Source: Proteinivorax tanatarense (GTDB taxonomy: Bacteria > Bacillota > Proteinivoracia > Proteinivoracales > Proteinivoracaceae). Taken from it: a DNA stretch of 64,000 nt. A program made the translations under genes and the position numbers. The notes beneath the pieces were generated by a model. It was not told the DNA's origin, made no database searches, and saw only the letters and a list, made by a program, of their open reading frames with translations. Shown one piece after another: positions 1-8,877 of this stretch. The first letter of the stretch is position 1, and each line of letters begins with the position of its first letter. The stretch covers positions 2,480,001 to 2,544,000 of the forward strand of contig NZ_CP158367.1 of the NCBI RefSeq assembly GCF_040267685.1, given 5' to 3'.

Positions 1-415
1 TTGCATTAAGCGCCGAAATCTTTCCCATCGACAGATCATAAATAGGTTTATTTAAAGGCAGCTTAAATATAGAAGCTAAATCGTTGGCATAGTCTAAATC
101 AAAATTAGGACGAAAACTATTATTAAATTTAAAATAGTCAGCTACTAGTTCATTTTTATAATAAAAGTTATTGCCAAAGTATATATAAGGAATTATTTTT
201 TCATTTTCATAAACATTTTTATCACCCACCGTTACCGAACCTGTTGAAGGAGATAAAAATGATGCTAACAATGAAAGTAAAGTTGTCTTTCCAGCACCAT
301 TTTTTCCTAATAACCCATAAATTTTGCCATAATTAATTGTAAGATAAATATCCTTAAGGACTTCAGTGTTTTGATATTTAAGTGTTACATTTTCAAAACG
401 CACATCAAAATTCAT
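1..415 (-). CDS. ABC transporter ATP-binding protein (3' end outside window), YtrB-like
   Basis: Only the N-terminal ~138 codons lie in the window. The ATPase begins with ATG at 415, overlapping the stop of the upstream regulator by 11 bp, so the two are translationally coupled. The Walker A loop (GLLGKNGAGKTTLL) is visible near residue 35; the signature motif and Walker B would lie beyond the left edge. A YtrA-type GntR regulator directly upstream is the classic partner of YtrB-like ATPases, which energise small exporters answering to cell-wall or ramoplanin-type stress in Bacillus. The specific substrate cannot be told from this fragment. Confidence 0.85.
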   Translation of the reverse strand, partial: MNFDVRFENVTLKYQNTEVLKDIYLTINYGKIYGLLGKNGAGKTTLLSLLASFLSPSTGSVTVGDKNVYENEKIIPYIYFGNNFYYKNELVADYFKFNNSFRPNFDLDYANDLASIFKLPLNKPIYDLSMGKISALNA

Positions 416-788
416 CACATTCACACTCCTTTACTTTTTTAATCATATTAATTACTTCCTTATCAGATAAGCCTAGCTTTTCAGCTTCTTCTACCAGTGG
501 CAAAACATACTCTGTAGTAAAGGTTTTTTTTCTTTTTCTTAAAAGCCTATATCGCGCATTTTTAGCCACAAACATACCCACACCTCTTTTTTTGTAGATA
601 ATCCCTTCGTCCACTAATAAGTTAATACCCTTTGATATTGTGATATGATTAACCTTATAAAACTTAACCATTTGAGTGGTTGAAGGCACCTGTTCATGCT
701 CACCTAGCTGACGGTTTACAATCTGATCTTCTATTTTTTCTTTGACCTGTTTAAAAATAGGCTTATCTTCGTCAAAAAAGACGCTCAT
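405..788 (-). CDS. GntR-family transcriptional regulator, YtrA subfamily
   Basis: A 127-residue protein with an N-terminal winged helix-turn-helix (IFKQVKEKIEDQIVNRQLGE, then TTQMVKFYKVNHITISKGIN) and a short C-terminal tail without a ligand-binding domain. This layout is that of the YtrA subfamily, which represses a downstream ABC transporter operon. The ATG at 788 has a good ribosome site (AAGGTGGTG) at a normal distance. It overlaps the ATPase gene that follows and lies behind a promoter containing an inverted repeat, which suggests autoregulation. Confidence 0.9.
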   Translation of the reverse strand: MSVFFDEDKPIFKQVKEKIEDQIVNRQLGEHEQVPSTTQMVKFYKVNHITISKGINLLVDEGIIYKKRGVGMFVAKNARYRLLRKRKKTFTTEYVLPLVEEAEKLGLSDKEVINMIKKVKECECDEF

Positions 789-829
789 TTTAATTCACCA
801 CCTTTTAACTTCACTATACATTAAGAGTT

Positions 830-886
830 ATATACTTAACTATATGACCTTATAAGTAGTATATGTTTAATTTTCTGAATTGTCAA
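830..886 (-). promoter_or_regulatory. Promoter and putative operator of the YtrA-type operon
   Basis: On the minus strand there is TTGACA (881-886), a 17-bp spacer and TATACT (858-863), a near-consensus sigma-A promoter. Perfect 7-bp arms ATATACT/AGTATAT sit at 830-836 and 858-864, the second covering the -10 box. YtrA-type repressors bind inverted repeats at their own promoters, so this is the likely site; that assignment is inference. Confidence 0.55.
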
Positions 887-1193
887 CAAAGAAATAGCTA
901 AATATTAAACTATTTTCTGTTGGAGTGTTAAATCAAGAAAACCAACCTCTTCTACAGCTATTTAATCAATGGTTGTAAAACGCCGCAACATCTGATACAA
1001 CAGTGTTTTAATAATACTTATAAAATCCCTCAACTTAACTAGTAAAAATTTCATTCTGTTCCTCTAAGGCTAATAATCTTTGTTCACTTTCTATATCCAT
1101 GTTAGCACCAGGATTAAAGTCTGAACATTTTGCAATCTCCTGTGTTTATTTAATGTTTGCCAAAAAGATTGTTAAAAAAATCTCAAACAGTGG

Positions 1194-1223
1194 TTGACAG
1201 GTGTGTTCAAGGTAAATTATACT
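1194..1223 (+). promoter_or_regulatory. Promoter of the rubrerythrin gene
   Basis: TTGACA at 1194-1199 and TATACT at 1218-1223 with an 18-bp spacer, about 30 bp upstream of the ribosome site ACGGAGGTG of the gene at 1255. The remainder of 887-1193 shows no coding potential I can support. Confidence 0.6.
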
Positions 1224-1254
1224 TAATAGTAACAATTCCTACGGAGGTGCTTTT

Positions 1255-1704
1255 ATGGAAAATTATAAAGATATTTTAAAAATGGCTGTTGAAAATGAAG
1301 TTGAGGCATACGAGTTCTACAAAGATGCTGCTTCAAAAGTAACTGACAAAAACTTAAAATCCACTTTTGAAGAATTAGCAGAGGAGGAAACTAAGCATAA
1401 AGTTTTGTTAGAGGACTATTTAAAAAACGATTTAAAGAACATGAGCTTTAAAGAAAATAAAGACTATCAAATTTCTGAAACTGTGGAAGAAAAAGCTTTA
1501 TCTACTAGTATGAATTTTAAGGATGCTATAGCTTTGGCGATGAAAAAAGAGGAAGAAGCAATGAATATGTATAAGCAATTTGCTGAAGCCAGCGATGATG
1601 ATAAGCAACGGAAAACATTTGAAGAATTAGTAAAAATGGAACAGCAACACAAAACTAGATTAGAAGACATCTATGTTAACGCTGCTTACACAGAAGTTTG
1701 GTAA
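1255..1704 (+). CDS. Rubrerythrin-like ferritin-family protein without rubredoxin domain
   Basis: 149 residues made of two helical pairs. Each carries a carboxylate/histidine iron-ligand pattern: EVEAYEFYKDA with EELAEEETKH in the first half, and EEEAMNMYKQFAE with EELVKMEQQHK in the second. This is the di-iron four-helix bundle of the rubrerythrin/ferritin-like family, which in anaerobes reduces hydrogen peroxide. The C-terminal CxxC...CxxC rubredoxin domain of classic rubrerythrin is absent, so an external electron donor would be needed. Single-gene unit with its own promoter and a very strong terminator. Confidence 0.85.
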   Translation: MENYKDILKMAVENEVEAYEFYKDAASKVTDKNLKSTFEELAEEETKHKVLLEDYLKNDLKNMSFKENKDYQISETVEEKALSTSMNFKDAIALAMKKEEEAMNMYKQFAEASDDDKQRKTFEELVKMEQQHKTRLEDIYVNAAYTEVW

Positions 1705-1719
1705 AAACTTGTATAAAAA

Positions 1720-1772
1720 GGGGGGCTGCTTTAAACGGGAATAATTTCCTGTTTAAAGCAGCCCCCTTTTTT
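1720..1772. terminator. Strong bidirectional intrinsic terminator
   Basis: A 20-odd-bp stem (GGGGGGCTGCTTTAAAC... paired with ...GTTTAAAGCAGCCCCC) with a tiny loop, T-run on the right and A-run on the left. It ends the rubrerythrin gene on the plus strand and the convergent membrane-protein gene on the minus strand. Confidence 0.9.
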
Positions 1773-1833
1773 ATTGCTATTTATATTTAACATTACTTTC
1801 AATAGACAAGGCAATTAACTTTTCAAAATATGT

Positions 1834-2415
1834 CTAACCGGTTTGTAGCACTGCTATTATAAGGGCAAATATTGGAATAACGCTCCCCCAAACTAACTGG
1901 GATAAGGTATGACGTTTAGTTTTTATTGAAGCCCAAAATACAGATAAAAGAACAAGTAAACTAAGTAAAGCTTTGGTACCGATAAAATAAGTCAATATCA
2001 GAATTGGTCCTGCCACACCACAAGCATGCCCGCTTGCTCGTATTTTAAGTGCTTTGTTAAAAAGCAAAATTCCAATTCCCGAAAAAAAATAAATTAAATA
2101 CACCAATAGTAATTCTTCAGTTGTATGAGCACTGACCGCCCAGATAATCCCAAATAAATAACCCAAAACTCCCATTACAATAGCAAGATTACGCTGGCCC
2201 TCCCTACCCTTATGGCGAAATCTAGGTAATATTTTCTGTAATAGGTAAGCCGACAGCGGCAACGCAGTTAAAAATATTATAGACAGAGCATATTGATAAG
2301 TTCCCAAAAATATATCGGGATTAACTCTATATAGAGTAACCAAAGTAAATAGTGCCATTATCGGTACTACTGTAATCAATCGAATTATTTTTGCAACCTT
2401 AGCTGTTTCAATCAT
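1834..2415 (-). CDS. Integral membrane protein, PAP2-phosphatase-like
   Basis: 193 residues, almost wholly hydrophobic with about six membrane segments. RASGHACGV near residue 129 resembles the PSGH motif of PAP2 phosphatases, and KTKRHTLSQLVWGS near the C-terminus resembles their third motif (R-x5-H-x3-D), although the final acidic residue is not obvious. It may act on lipid phosphates, or be a degenerate relative. The assignment rests on motif resemblance only. It is a monocistronic unit downstream of the two-component system. Confidence 0.5.
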   Translation of the reverse strand: MIETAKVAKIIRLITVVPIMALFTLVTLYRVNPDIFLGTYQYALSIIFLTALPLSAYLLQKILPRFRHKGREGQRNLAIVMGVLGYLFGIIWAVSAHTTEELLLVYLIYFFSGIGILLFNKALKIRASGHACGVAGPILILTYFIGTKALLSLLVLLSVFWASIKTKRHTLSQLVWGSVIPIFALIIAVLQTG

Positions 2416-2548
2416 ATTAACTTCACCTACCTATTTTTTGTTAATTTACCGCAAAGCTAAAACTGTGTAATTATGCACCTTTACTATTTCGTCTTTTTTG
2501 TCCAAAACCCTTTTACATATAAAAGTACTTTATACTTGTGCTTTTTGA

Positions 2549-3334
2549 TTAATAAATCTCCCAATTTTTTAAATCACTTTTTTCTTTACGGTATTGCAAA
2601 GGTGTCGAACCAACGTTCTTTTTAAAAGTTCGGCTAAAGTAATGTTGGCTTTTATATCCTATCTTTCTTGCAATGTCATACATTCTCACATTACTTTGAT
2701 CTTGTTCTAACAATTCCTTTGCAGTATTAACCCTTACTTGAGTTAAATATTCAATAAAGGAATATCCAAGTTCCTCCTTCATTAGTTTTGATAAATAATC
2801 TTTATGGACATTCAGCAACTTAGCTGCTTTTTCTAATGATAGGTCGGGGTCACCATAATGATCTTTAATATATTCCTTACCTTGCATCACAATTTGTGAA
2901 CATCCACCACATCTTTGTTCTTCTCTTTTTACTGCTTTTACTGTCCGGTCAGGATAAATATCGCTTAACGTACTATTGGCTTTTTGCAACAATTTCAAAA
3001 AATCACTTTGAGGGACTGGCTTTAATAAATAGTCAAACGCTTGAACCTTGATAGCCTCATGGGCATATTCAAAATAATCATAACCTGTAATATAAACTAT
3101 AAGAGAATTAGGATTCTTTTTTTTTATTATTTTCCCTAGTTCAAGTCCATTTAGTCCCTCCATGTGTATGTCCAATAAGTATAGATCCACATGCATACTT
3201 TGAATATTTACCAAACATTCCTCTCCATTTTTTGCATCAAAAACCCATTCAAAGCATTTGCTATGCTCTATAATCCAACTTTTAAAACCTCGCCGGATTT
3301 TAGGCTCATCATCGACAATCGCTATTTTCCACAT
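2549..3334 (-). CDS. AraC-type response regulator (YesN-like)
   Basis: Receiver domain in residues 1-120 with the acidic pocket (IVDDEP) and phospho-acceptor in YLLDIHMEG, a linker, then two AraC helix-turn-helix units (SLEKAAKLLNVHKDYLSKL and MYDIARKIGYKSQHYFSRTF). I place the start at ATG 3334: it has the ribosome site GGGAGGCGG and overlaps the kinase stop as TAATG. An earlier in-frame start at 3352 lacks a proper site. It is the output partner of the kinase encoded just upstream and probably controls the flavoprotein gene or a related carbon-source response. Confidence 0.9.
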   Translation of the reverse strand: MWKIAIVDDEPKIRRGFKSWIIEHSKCFEWVFDAKNGEECLVNIQSMHVDLYLLDIHMEGLNGLELGKIIKKKNPNSLIVYITGYDYFEYAHEAIKVQAFDYLLKPVPQSDFLKLLQKANSTLSDIYPDRTVKAVKREEQRCGGCSQIVMQGKEYIKDHYGDPDLSLEKAAKLLNVHKDYLSKLMKEELGYSFIEYLTQVRVNTAKELLEQDQSNVRMYDIARKIGYKSQHYFSRTFKKNVGSTPLQYRKEKSDLKNWEIY

Positions 3335-5088
3335 TATTTTTCCGCCTCCCAACTCTCCTGCAAAATTGGATGCTTAATAGCTACTGCTGTTTTTCCTTCT
3401 ATACGTTCAAAACTTAAACCATAAGTTACGCCAAAAGCTAATTGTATTCTTTTATTCGTACTATAAAGTCCAAAACCTACCCCTTCACCCGGCTTCGACT
3501 CCCTTTTAAGACACTCTTGAATTTCCCTTAGTTTATCTGTAGATATGGCATCTCCTGAGTCTTCAACTATTATAATCAAATCTTTTTCACTTTTCTCTGC
3601 TTTGATATTAATAAAAAAAGGATTTTTACTTTTCTTTCTAAACCCGTGGATAAGAGAGTTCTCTACAATAGGCTGCAAAATTAATTTTAACACAGACTTT
3701 TGTAATAAAGTTTCATCATAGCAAATTGTGTAGTCTAGTTCTTCTTCATATCTAGCCTTTAATAGTTGAAGATAAGATTCGATATGGTCCAATTCTTTTT
3801 CTAAAGTAATCCTTTCTTCCCCTTGACTCAGTCCTATTCGATAAAAAGTGCTCAGAGCTTCTAAAAGTTCCACCGATTGTTGCGTTTCTTTTTCCAAAAC
3901 CGACCAACGAATACTATCAATAGTATTATAGAGAAAGTGTGGTTGAACTTGAGCATGAAGAATCTTAAGCTCTGCTTCCCTTTTTTCTTTTTGCTCTTTT
4001 TCAAATAAGTAGTTTAATCGCTTAATTTTTTTAATCATTCGATGAAAACTTCTTTCTAGTTGTCCTATTTCATCTTCTCTATTACTACTGTAGGATAAAT
4101 TTAAGTTCCCTGTTTCCACAACCTCCATTTTACGTTGTAATCCAATAATAGGTACAGTAATTGTCTTAGAAAGTATTAACGAAGTAAAAAACAACATCAA
4201 AAGAATAGCAGCACCTAATAAGAACACAGTGTAAATTAGTTTATCCGTATCCTCTGTCATTAGGGATTTTGAGTAATCAATGCCTAACGCCCAGCCATTT
4301 GTTTGAGGGATTGGTGCATAAACGACCATTCTTTTCCGACCGTCGGGAGTTTTAATTTCTCTTACCCCCTTATTTTCTTTTGCAATATCCTCCTTTAAAA
4401 AATCCACTTCAGAATTGTCTAAGCTCTTTAAATTAAGTAAATTCAACCACTCCTCATGGGGATTACCTTCCGTTGTAAATAAATTAGATTTTGAATCAAC
4501 TAACCAAGCTTTTCCATCATAGATTCTAATATCCTCCGCAATTGTTGAAAAATTTTCTAGATATATAGCGCCGTTAATGTATCCTACTAAATCCCCTTCT
4601 TCAGAAAAAATTTTATGAATAATAACGATAATCGGTGCCTGATTTGAATGAGAAAGAATAGGGTCACTAACAGCATAGTTTTTTTTTGTTTGTTGAATTT
4701 CTTGGAAATAAGGTCGCTCAGAAATGTCGATGTAAGTATCATTTGTAACCCAAGCACAACCTTCTAAGTCAACGATTGCAAAGGATTCATAATCACTTTT
4801 ATGCAACTTATCCATTCTTCGCATAAAGGGTTGATATTGGTTTTTATTCATCGATGAAAGTTCTGCCGTTTCCGTCAAAATTCTCAGTTCAGCAACTCTT
4901 TTGCTAATCCATCCCCCCAACTCTTCAGCCTTTACTGTAACCAGTTGTTGATTAAGGTCCTTAGTTAAAGGAATGTTAGTATTAGCAATCTGAGATTGTA
5001 TCAGAAAAATACCTATAGCAAATAACAGCGTCGTTACAACTCCAAAGTAAAGTAGTATTTTTCCTCTAAAAGATTTTTTCCACAGCAC
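3334..5088 (-). CDS. Sensor histidine kinase, YesM/LytS-type with dCache sensor
   Basis: 584 residues. Membrane segments near 10-30 and 287-310 flank an extracellular ~255-residue region whose pattern (FAIVDLEGCAWVTNDTYIDI, then YFQEIQQTKK) fits a double-Cache ligand-binding domain. HAMP follows (TVPIIGLQRKME), then the His_kinase domain with QPHFLYNTIDSIRW carrying the phospho-histidine, and an ATPase domain (QPIVENSLIHGF and GVGFGLYSTNKRI). Membrane receptor that phosphorylates the overlapping AraC-type regulator. The flavoprotein upstream suggests a ligand such as a dicarboxylate or enoate, which is inference. Confidence 0.9.
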   Translation of the reverse strand: MLWKKSFRGKILLYFGVVTTLLFAIGIFLIQSQIANTNIPLTKDLNQQLVTVKAEELGGWISKRVAELRILTETAELSSMNKNQYQPFMRRMDKLHKSDYESFAIVDLEGCAWVTNDTYIDISERPYFQEIQQTKKNYAVSDPILSHSNQAPIIVIIHKIFSEEGDLVGYINGAIYLENFSTIAEDIRIYDGKAWLVDSKSNLFTTEGNPHEEWLNLLNLKSLDNSEVDFLKEDIAKENKGVREIKTPDGRKRMVVYAPIPQTNGWALGIDYSKSLMTEDTDKLIYTVFLLGAAILLMLFFTSLILSKTITVPIIGLQRKMEVVETGNLNLSYSSNREDEIGQLERSFHRMIKKIKRLNYLFEKEQKEKREAELKILHAQVQPHFLYNTIDSIRWSVLEKETQQSVELLEALSTFYRIGLSQGEERITLEKELDHIESYLQLLKARYEEELDYTICYDETLLQKSVLKLILQPIVENSLIHGFRKKSKNPFFINIKAEKSEKDLIIIVEDSGDAISTDKLREIQECLKRESKPGEGVGFGLYSTNKRIQLAFGVTYGLSFERIEGKTAVAIKHPILQESWEAEK

Positions 5089-5144
5089 ATCATCACTACC
5101 TTTTTTGCACTCTTTTTAATTGTTCATTTTATCACAAACTTTGC

Positions 5145-5186
5145 TAAAAAAGTCAACACCCACTTCCTAAAAAGCAGGTGCTGACT
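5145..5186 (-). terminator. Intrinsic terminator after the flavoprotein gene
   Basis: On the minus strand GTCAGCACC pairs with GGTGTTGAC and is followed by TTTTTT. It lies between the flavoprotein and the kinase, so the two-component genes probably have their own or only read-through transcription. Confidence 0.75.
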
Positions 5187-5205
5187 ACATTATACCATTA
5201 TTTTT

Positions 5206-6981
5206 TTATTGGGCGGCATTTCTTCCGGCAATTCTGCCAAAAACTATCAGATCAGAAATAGCATTTCCTCCTAATCTATTTTTCCCGTGAATTCCTCCAG
5301 TTAACTCCCCTGCTGCATATAGCCCTTCTATCCATTCACCATCTGTTGAGATAACTTGAGTATCTCCGTTAATTTTTAATCCTCCCATGGTATGGTGTAT
5401 CGCTGGCACAACTTTTTGAATATAATACGGACCTTCTTCCAAAGCAACTAAACTCCCTCTACGTTGGAAGTCTTCATCTTGGCCCTGCTCTGCAAATCCG
5501 TTATATTTCTCAATGGTCTTTTTTAAAGTTTCCACTTCAATACCAAAGAATTCTGCAGCTTCTTCTATAGTATCAGCTTTTACAATTAAGTCCTGGTTTT
5601 CTAAACTTTCAAATTCTGTTAGATAGCTATCCATATTGCTATTTTGTCTAATAGTTTCATCCCACATTAGATATCCATAAGACTCTGTTTGCGCTAAAAT
5701 AGCCTCAGAAATTACATCCCTTCTGTCCAGTTCTTCCACAAATCGTTCTCCCTCTTTATTAACTAAAATAGCTCCATCAAACCTAGTGTCTGCAACATAA
5801 GATAAATGGCCTGTACGAGGATTGCAAGTTGGATACGTTTGTACATATTCCATGTCCCTTACATCAGCGCCAATGTCCTTAGCCATAATAATCCCGTCAC
5901 CAGTTGCTCCTTTTTGGTTTGTAGACATATACCGCTCATCGATAGTATCATTATGCTCTTGCACCATCTCTAAGTTTGCACCAAACCCTCCTGTCGTCAG
6001 CACTACTCCATTTACTCCATAGTAATGAACGCTCTCTCCTTCGGGGTTTTGCGCTTTAATTCCAACAACTCTTTCATTTTCATCTACCATGATTTCACTT
6101 GCTTCCATTTCCAAATAAAGTGGTATTTCCATTTCATAGATTTTTCTTTCTAATTTTTGAATTAACTCAATCCCTGATCCACCAATCGGATATATAGCTC
6201 TTGGTACAGAGTGTCCTCCAAAATGCATAAGATAATCTTCAATAAACTCAACCTCAACAAAATCCCTTAACCATTCTCCATCTTCTGTAATATTTTCCGC
6301 CATAATACGGACCAAGTCTTCATCGGCTTTATAATCACCACCGCTCAAAGTATCTTCGATATACTGTTCTACACTATCTTCAACATCCATTATTTCTTGA
6401 ACCCAGCTATTTGGTGCATTAAACTCTCCACCAGAAACTAAAGTGTTTCCACCAACAAATGGATTTTTTTCAATAATAGCTACTTCTGCTCCTTGAGATT
6501 TAGCCTCAATCGCCGCAATCATACCTGCTCCACCAGCACCTACAACAACAACGTCGTATTCTTTTTCTTCATCAGCAGCACCATAGTCTAAGCTTAAGTT
6601 CTTGCCTTGGTCAAAATACTCTTCTGTAGCACCTGCTTCTTCCATAGCTGCCTTTACTGCATTACGTAGACCCATTGAAGTTATGGTAGCTCCTGAAACC
6701 ATATCAATGTTTATACTATTATGCTCTACCATCATATCTTTTAAATCATTGAATACAGGATCCGATAAAACCGGTGTTTCCTCATGACTTACTATTTCAA
6801 TTCCTGCAATATCCCCTTCGTCAATCGTTACCTCAACTTCAATTTCTGCATTGTGACCTTGTGCAGTTCCCGTATAAAGCCCATCTTCCAGTTCACCTGA
6901 TGATGAATCACACCCTACAAATGTTGTTAGAGCCAACATAAAGATGAGGATAAAGCATATATTCTTTTTGAAATTTTTCAT
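5206..6981 (-). CDS. Secreted FMN/FAD flavoprotein, fumarate (or urocanate/enoate) reductase-like
   Basis: 591 residues. A lipoprotein signal ends in FVGC at Cys24. An FMN-binding domain (about 30-115) contains SGATITS, where Thr is flavinylated in Shewanella urocanate reductase and relatives. An FAD-binding Rossmann fold starts near 143 (VVVVGAGGAG) and ends with AAGELTGGIHGKNRLGGNA. The stretch FVEELDRRDVISEAI matches the active-site arginine region of soluble fumarate reductases, and HHTMGG fits the substrate pocket. Expected reaction: reduction of an alpha,beta-unsaturated carboxylate as electron acceptor outside the membrane. No heme-binding CxxCH is present. A sensor kinase and regulator follow on the same strand. 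Confidence 0.9.
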   Translation of the reverse strand: MKNFKKNICFILIFMLALTTFVGCDSSSGELEDGLYTGTAQGHNAEIEVEVTIDEGDIAGIEIVSHEETPVLSDPVFNDLKDMMVEHNSINIDMVSGATITSMGLRNAVKAAMEEAGATEEYFDQGKNLSLDYGAADEEKEYDVVVVGAGGAGMIAAIEAKSQGAEVAIIEKNPFVGGNTLVSGGEFNAPNSWVQEIMDVEDSVEQYIEDTLSGGDYKADEDLVRIMAENITEDGEWLRDFVEVEFIEDYLMHFGGHSVPRAIYPIGGSGIELIQKLERKIYEMEIPLYLEMEASEIMVDENERVVGIKAQNPEGESVHYYGVNGVVLTTGGFGANLEMVQEHNDTIDERYMSTNQKGATGDGIIMAKDIGADVRDMEYVQTYPTCNPRTGHLSYVADTRFDGAILVNKEGERFVEELDRRDVISEAILAQTESYGYLMWDETIRQNSNMDSYLTEFESLENQDLIVKADTIEEAAEFFGIEVETLKKTIEKYNGFAEQGQDEDFQRRGSLVALEEGPYYIQKVVPAIHHTMGGLKINGDTQVISTDGEWIEGLYAAGELTGGIHGKNRLGGNAISDLIVFGRIAGRNAAQ

Positions 6982-7317
6982 TGAAAAAACCTCCCTTTAT
7001 TATGATTTTTATTTAACATAGTCATTTTAACTAAAAATTAGATTCTTGTATTTACACTTAAAAGTGTTTTTTTGGCTTTTTCCATATAAAATAAGTTTAA
7101 AATGTTAATATTTCAATCACTAAAATATTCATCTAACGGAGTGTATTTAGTCCCAAAGCATATTACAACAAAACATAACCATAGCTACTTAGTGCTGTAA
7201 TAACAACATATATGGTCCTTTCAAATCAAAATTACTCTAAAAAAATAAATTGACAATAAATAGTTAGTATAGGAAAATATAAGTATAAAAATTCAATCAC
7301 AATAGGCGGTGAACTTA
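6982..7317. other. Divergent intergenic region
   Basis: AT-rich spacer between the divergent flavoprotein and chemoreceptor genes. TTGACA occurs at 7250-7255 on the plus strand, but no convincing -10 box stands at the right distance. No dyad or coding signal that I would defend. Confidence 0.4.
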
Positions 7318-8790
7318 ATGGATAAAGAGTATTTACTTCATAAAAAAAATGTACTAGTAGTTAGGTTACTTTGGTTTTCAGTAGGGTTAGGGGTCTTAGC
7401 CTCTATCTTATCAGATAGTTATCAAGAAGCTTTAATCCTTTCTGCCGTCGGCGGGGGTATTTCTATTATTACAACGGTACTAGTACTAAAAAAATGGGCA
7501 ACTATGTATATTCAATACATTTCAGCCGTTGGCATGGCAGTTTTAGTTTATTTTTTTGCCATAACAGCCCCAAATGTAAATTCCATTCTTCTTATTTTCT
7601 TTACTGTTTCTATCACATCTTTATATCATAATTATAAATCAATTATTTTTAGCGGAATCTTAGGAATGGGATTATGTTTTTTCTTATTTACTAACTATAG
7701 AGTTGAGGTCTTCAGTGGTATGGGCTCCACTGGATTTATATTTTTAAATATACTATTTGCCCTTATTATTACTATTTTAGCATTTCAAACTAGAATGGGA
7801 GAAAAGCTACAACAAGAAACAGAAGAAAAAGAAAGAGCCGCCCTATCAGTCCAAGAAAACTTACAAAAAGTCGTCGATGAAATTAAAAACTCAATAAACA
7901 CTTTAACAAATGTTGGAAACTCACTAGATCGAAATGTATCAGAGTCTCAAGAAATTTCAAACGAGCTCACCAAAACATTTCAAGAAGTATCTAGTGGAAT
8001 TTCATCCCAGACAAACAGCGTTAATGATATCAGCTCTTCAATTCAAGAAATTGATTCTAAAGTTATGACATCAAACCAAAATTCAAAACAAGTTATCAAC
8101 TTAGCAAAGCAAACCACAGGTTTAACAAGTGAAGGAAATGAAGAGATTAATCACTTAAATATTAAAATCAAACAAGTAAGCAAAACAATAGAGCATGTTG
8201 ACGATTTAATGAAAGGCTTGCAAGAACAAAGCAAAGATATCGGCAGCATTCTTCTACAAATCGGCGAAATTTCTAATCAAACAAATTTACTTGCTTTAAA
8301 TGCTTCCATTGAAGCTGCGAGAGCGGGAGAACATGGAAAAGGATTTGCCGTAGTTGCCAATGAAGTAAGGAATCTAGCTGAAATGACCAGCAATTCAGCA
8401 GACAAGGTAGAACAAATGATTACATCTATGGTAGAAAAAACCAATCAGGTTTCGTCCTATGTAGCGGAAAGTCAAGTTGAAGTAAATGAAGGTTTCCAAT
8501 CTACTGAAAGGGCAAATGAAGTATTCTCTGGCATTTTACAACAAGCAAAAGAAGTAGAAAATCAATCAAGTCAACTGACAGACATGCTCCAATCTCTACA
8601 AAAAGATACAAGTGTTATCGTAAATGAGTCTGTTTCCATTGCCAACGTAACGGAACAATCAAATGCAGCGGTACAACAAGTGCTGGCTTCTGCTGAGCAT
8701 CAAAATGAACGAATGGATACTCTAGCAACAAATTTTTCAGAATTAACAGCGGTGACAAAACAGCTTGAACAAGTTATGACAAAAAAATAA
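7318..8790 (+). CDS. Methyl-accepting chemotaxis protein without periplasmic sensor
   Basis: 490 residues. The first ~160 are a cluster of about six hydrophobic segments with no extracellular domain and no clear HAMP. The rest is the coiled-coil signalling domain with the conserved hairpin tip ([20 protein letters not shown], then [20 protein letters not shown]). The ATG at 7318 is preferred over GTG at 7309 because the GTG lies inside the ribosome site AGGCGGTGA. It may sense membrane or cytoplasmic state and signal to CheA/CheW encoded elsewhere. Monocistronic, ended by a terminator. Confidence 0.9.
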   Translation: MDKEYLLHKKNVLVVRLLWFSVGLGVLASILSDSYQEALILSAVGGGISIITTVLVLKKWATMYIQYISAVGMAVLVYFFAITAPNVNSILLIFFTVSITSLYHNYKSIIFSGILGMGLCFFLFTNYRVEVFSGMGSTGFIFLNILFALIITILAFQTRMGEKLQQETEEKERAALSVQENLQKVVDEIKNSINTLTNVGNSLDRNVSESQEISNELTKTFQEVSSGISSQTNSVNDISSSIQEIDSKVMTSNQNSKQVINLAKQTTGLTSEGNEEINHLNIKIKQVSKTIEHVDDLMKGLQEQSKDIGSILLQIGEISNQTNLLALNASIEAARAGEHGKGFAVVANEVRNLAEMTSNSADKVEQMITSMVEKTNQVSSYVAESQVEVNEGFQSTERANEVFSGILQQAKEVENQSSQLTDMLQSLQKDTSVIVNESVSIANVTEQSNAAVQQVLASAEHQNERMDTLATNFSELTAVTKQLEQVMTKK

Positions 8791-8824
8791 AACATCAACA
8801 ATCGTTGCATTCTTATTTATATAT

Positions 8825-8858
8825 AAAAAAGGAATTCGTGTTATGCGAATTCCTTTTT
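8825..8858. terminator. Bidirectional terminator between convergent genes
   Basis: GGAATTCG/CGAATTCC stem with a 7-nt loop, T-run to the right and A-run to the left, serving the chemoreceptor (+) and the amidohydrolase (-). Confidence 0.8.
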
Positions 8859-8877
8859 CCATTTATAACATTATTCA

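Noticed and set aside
7250-7280. Promoter of the first chemoreceptor
   Set aside because: TTGACA is good but no acceptable -10 box lies 16-18 bp away, and no sigma-D type motif is present.
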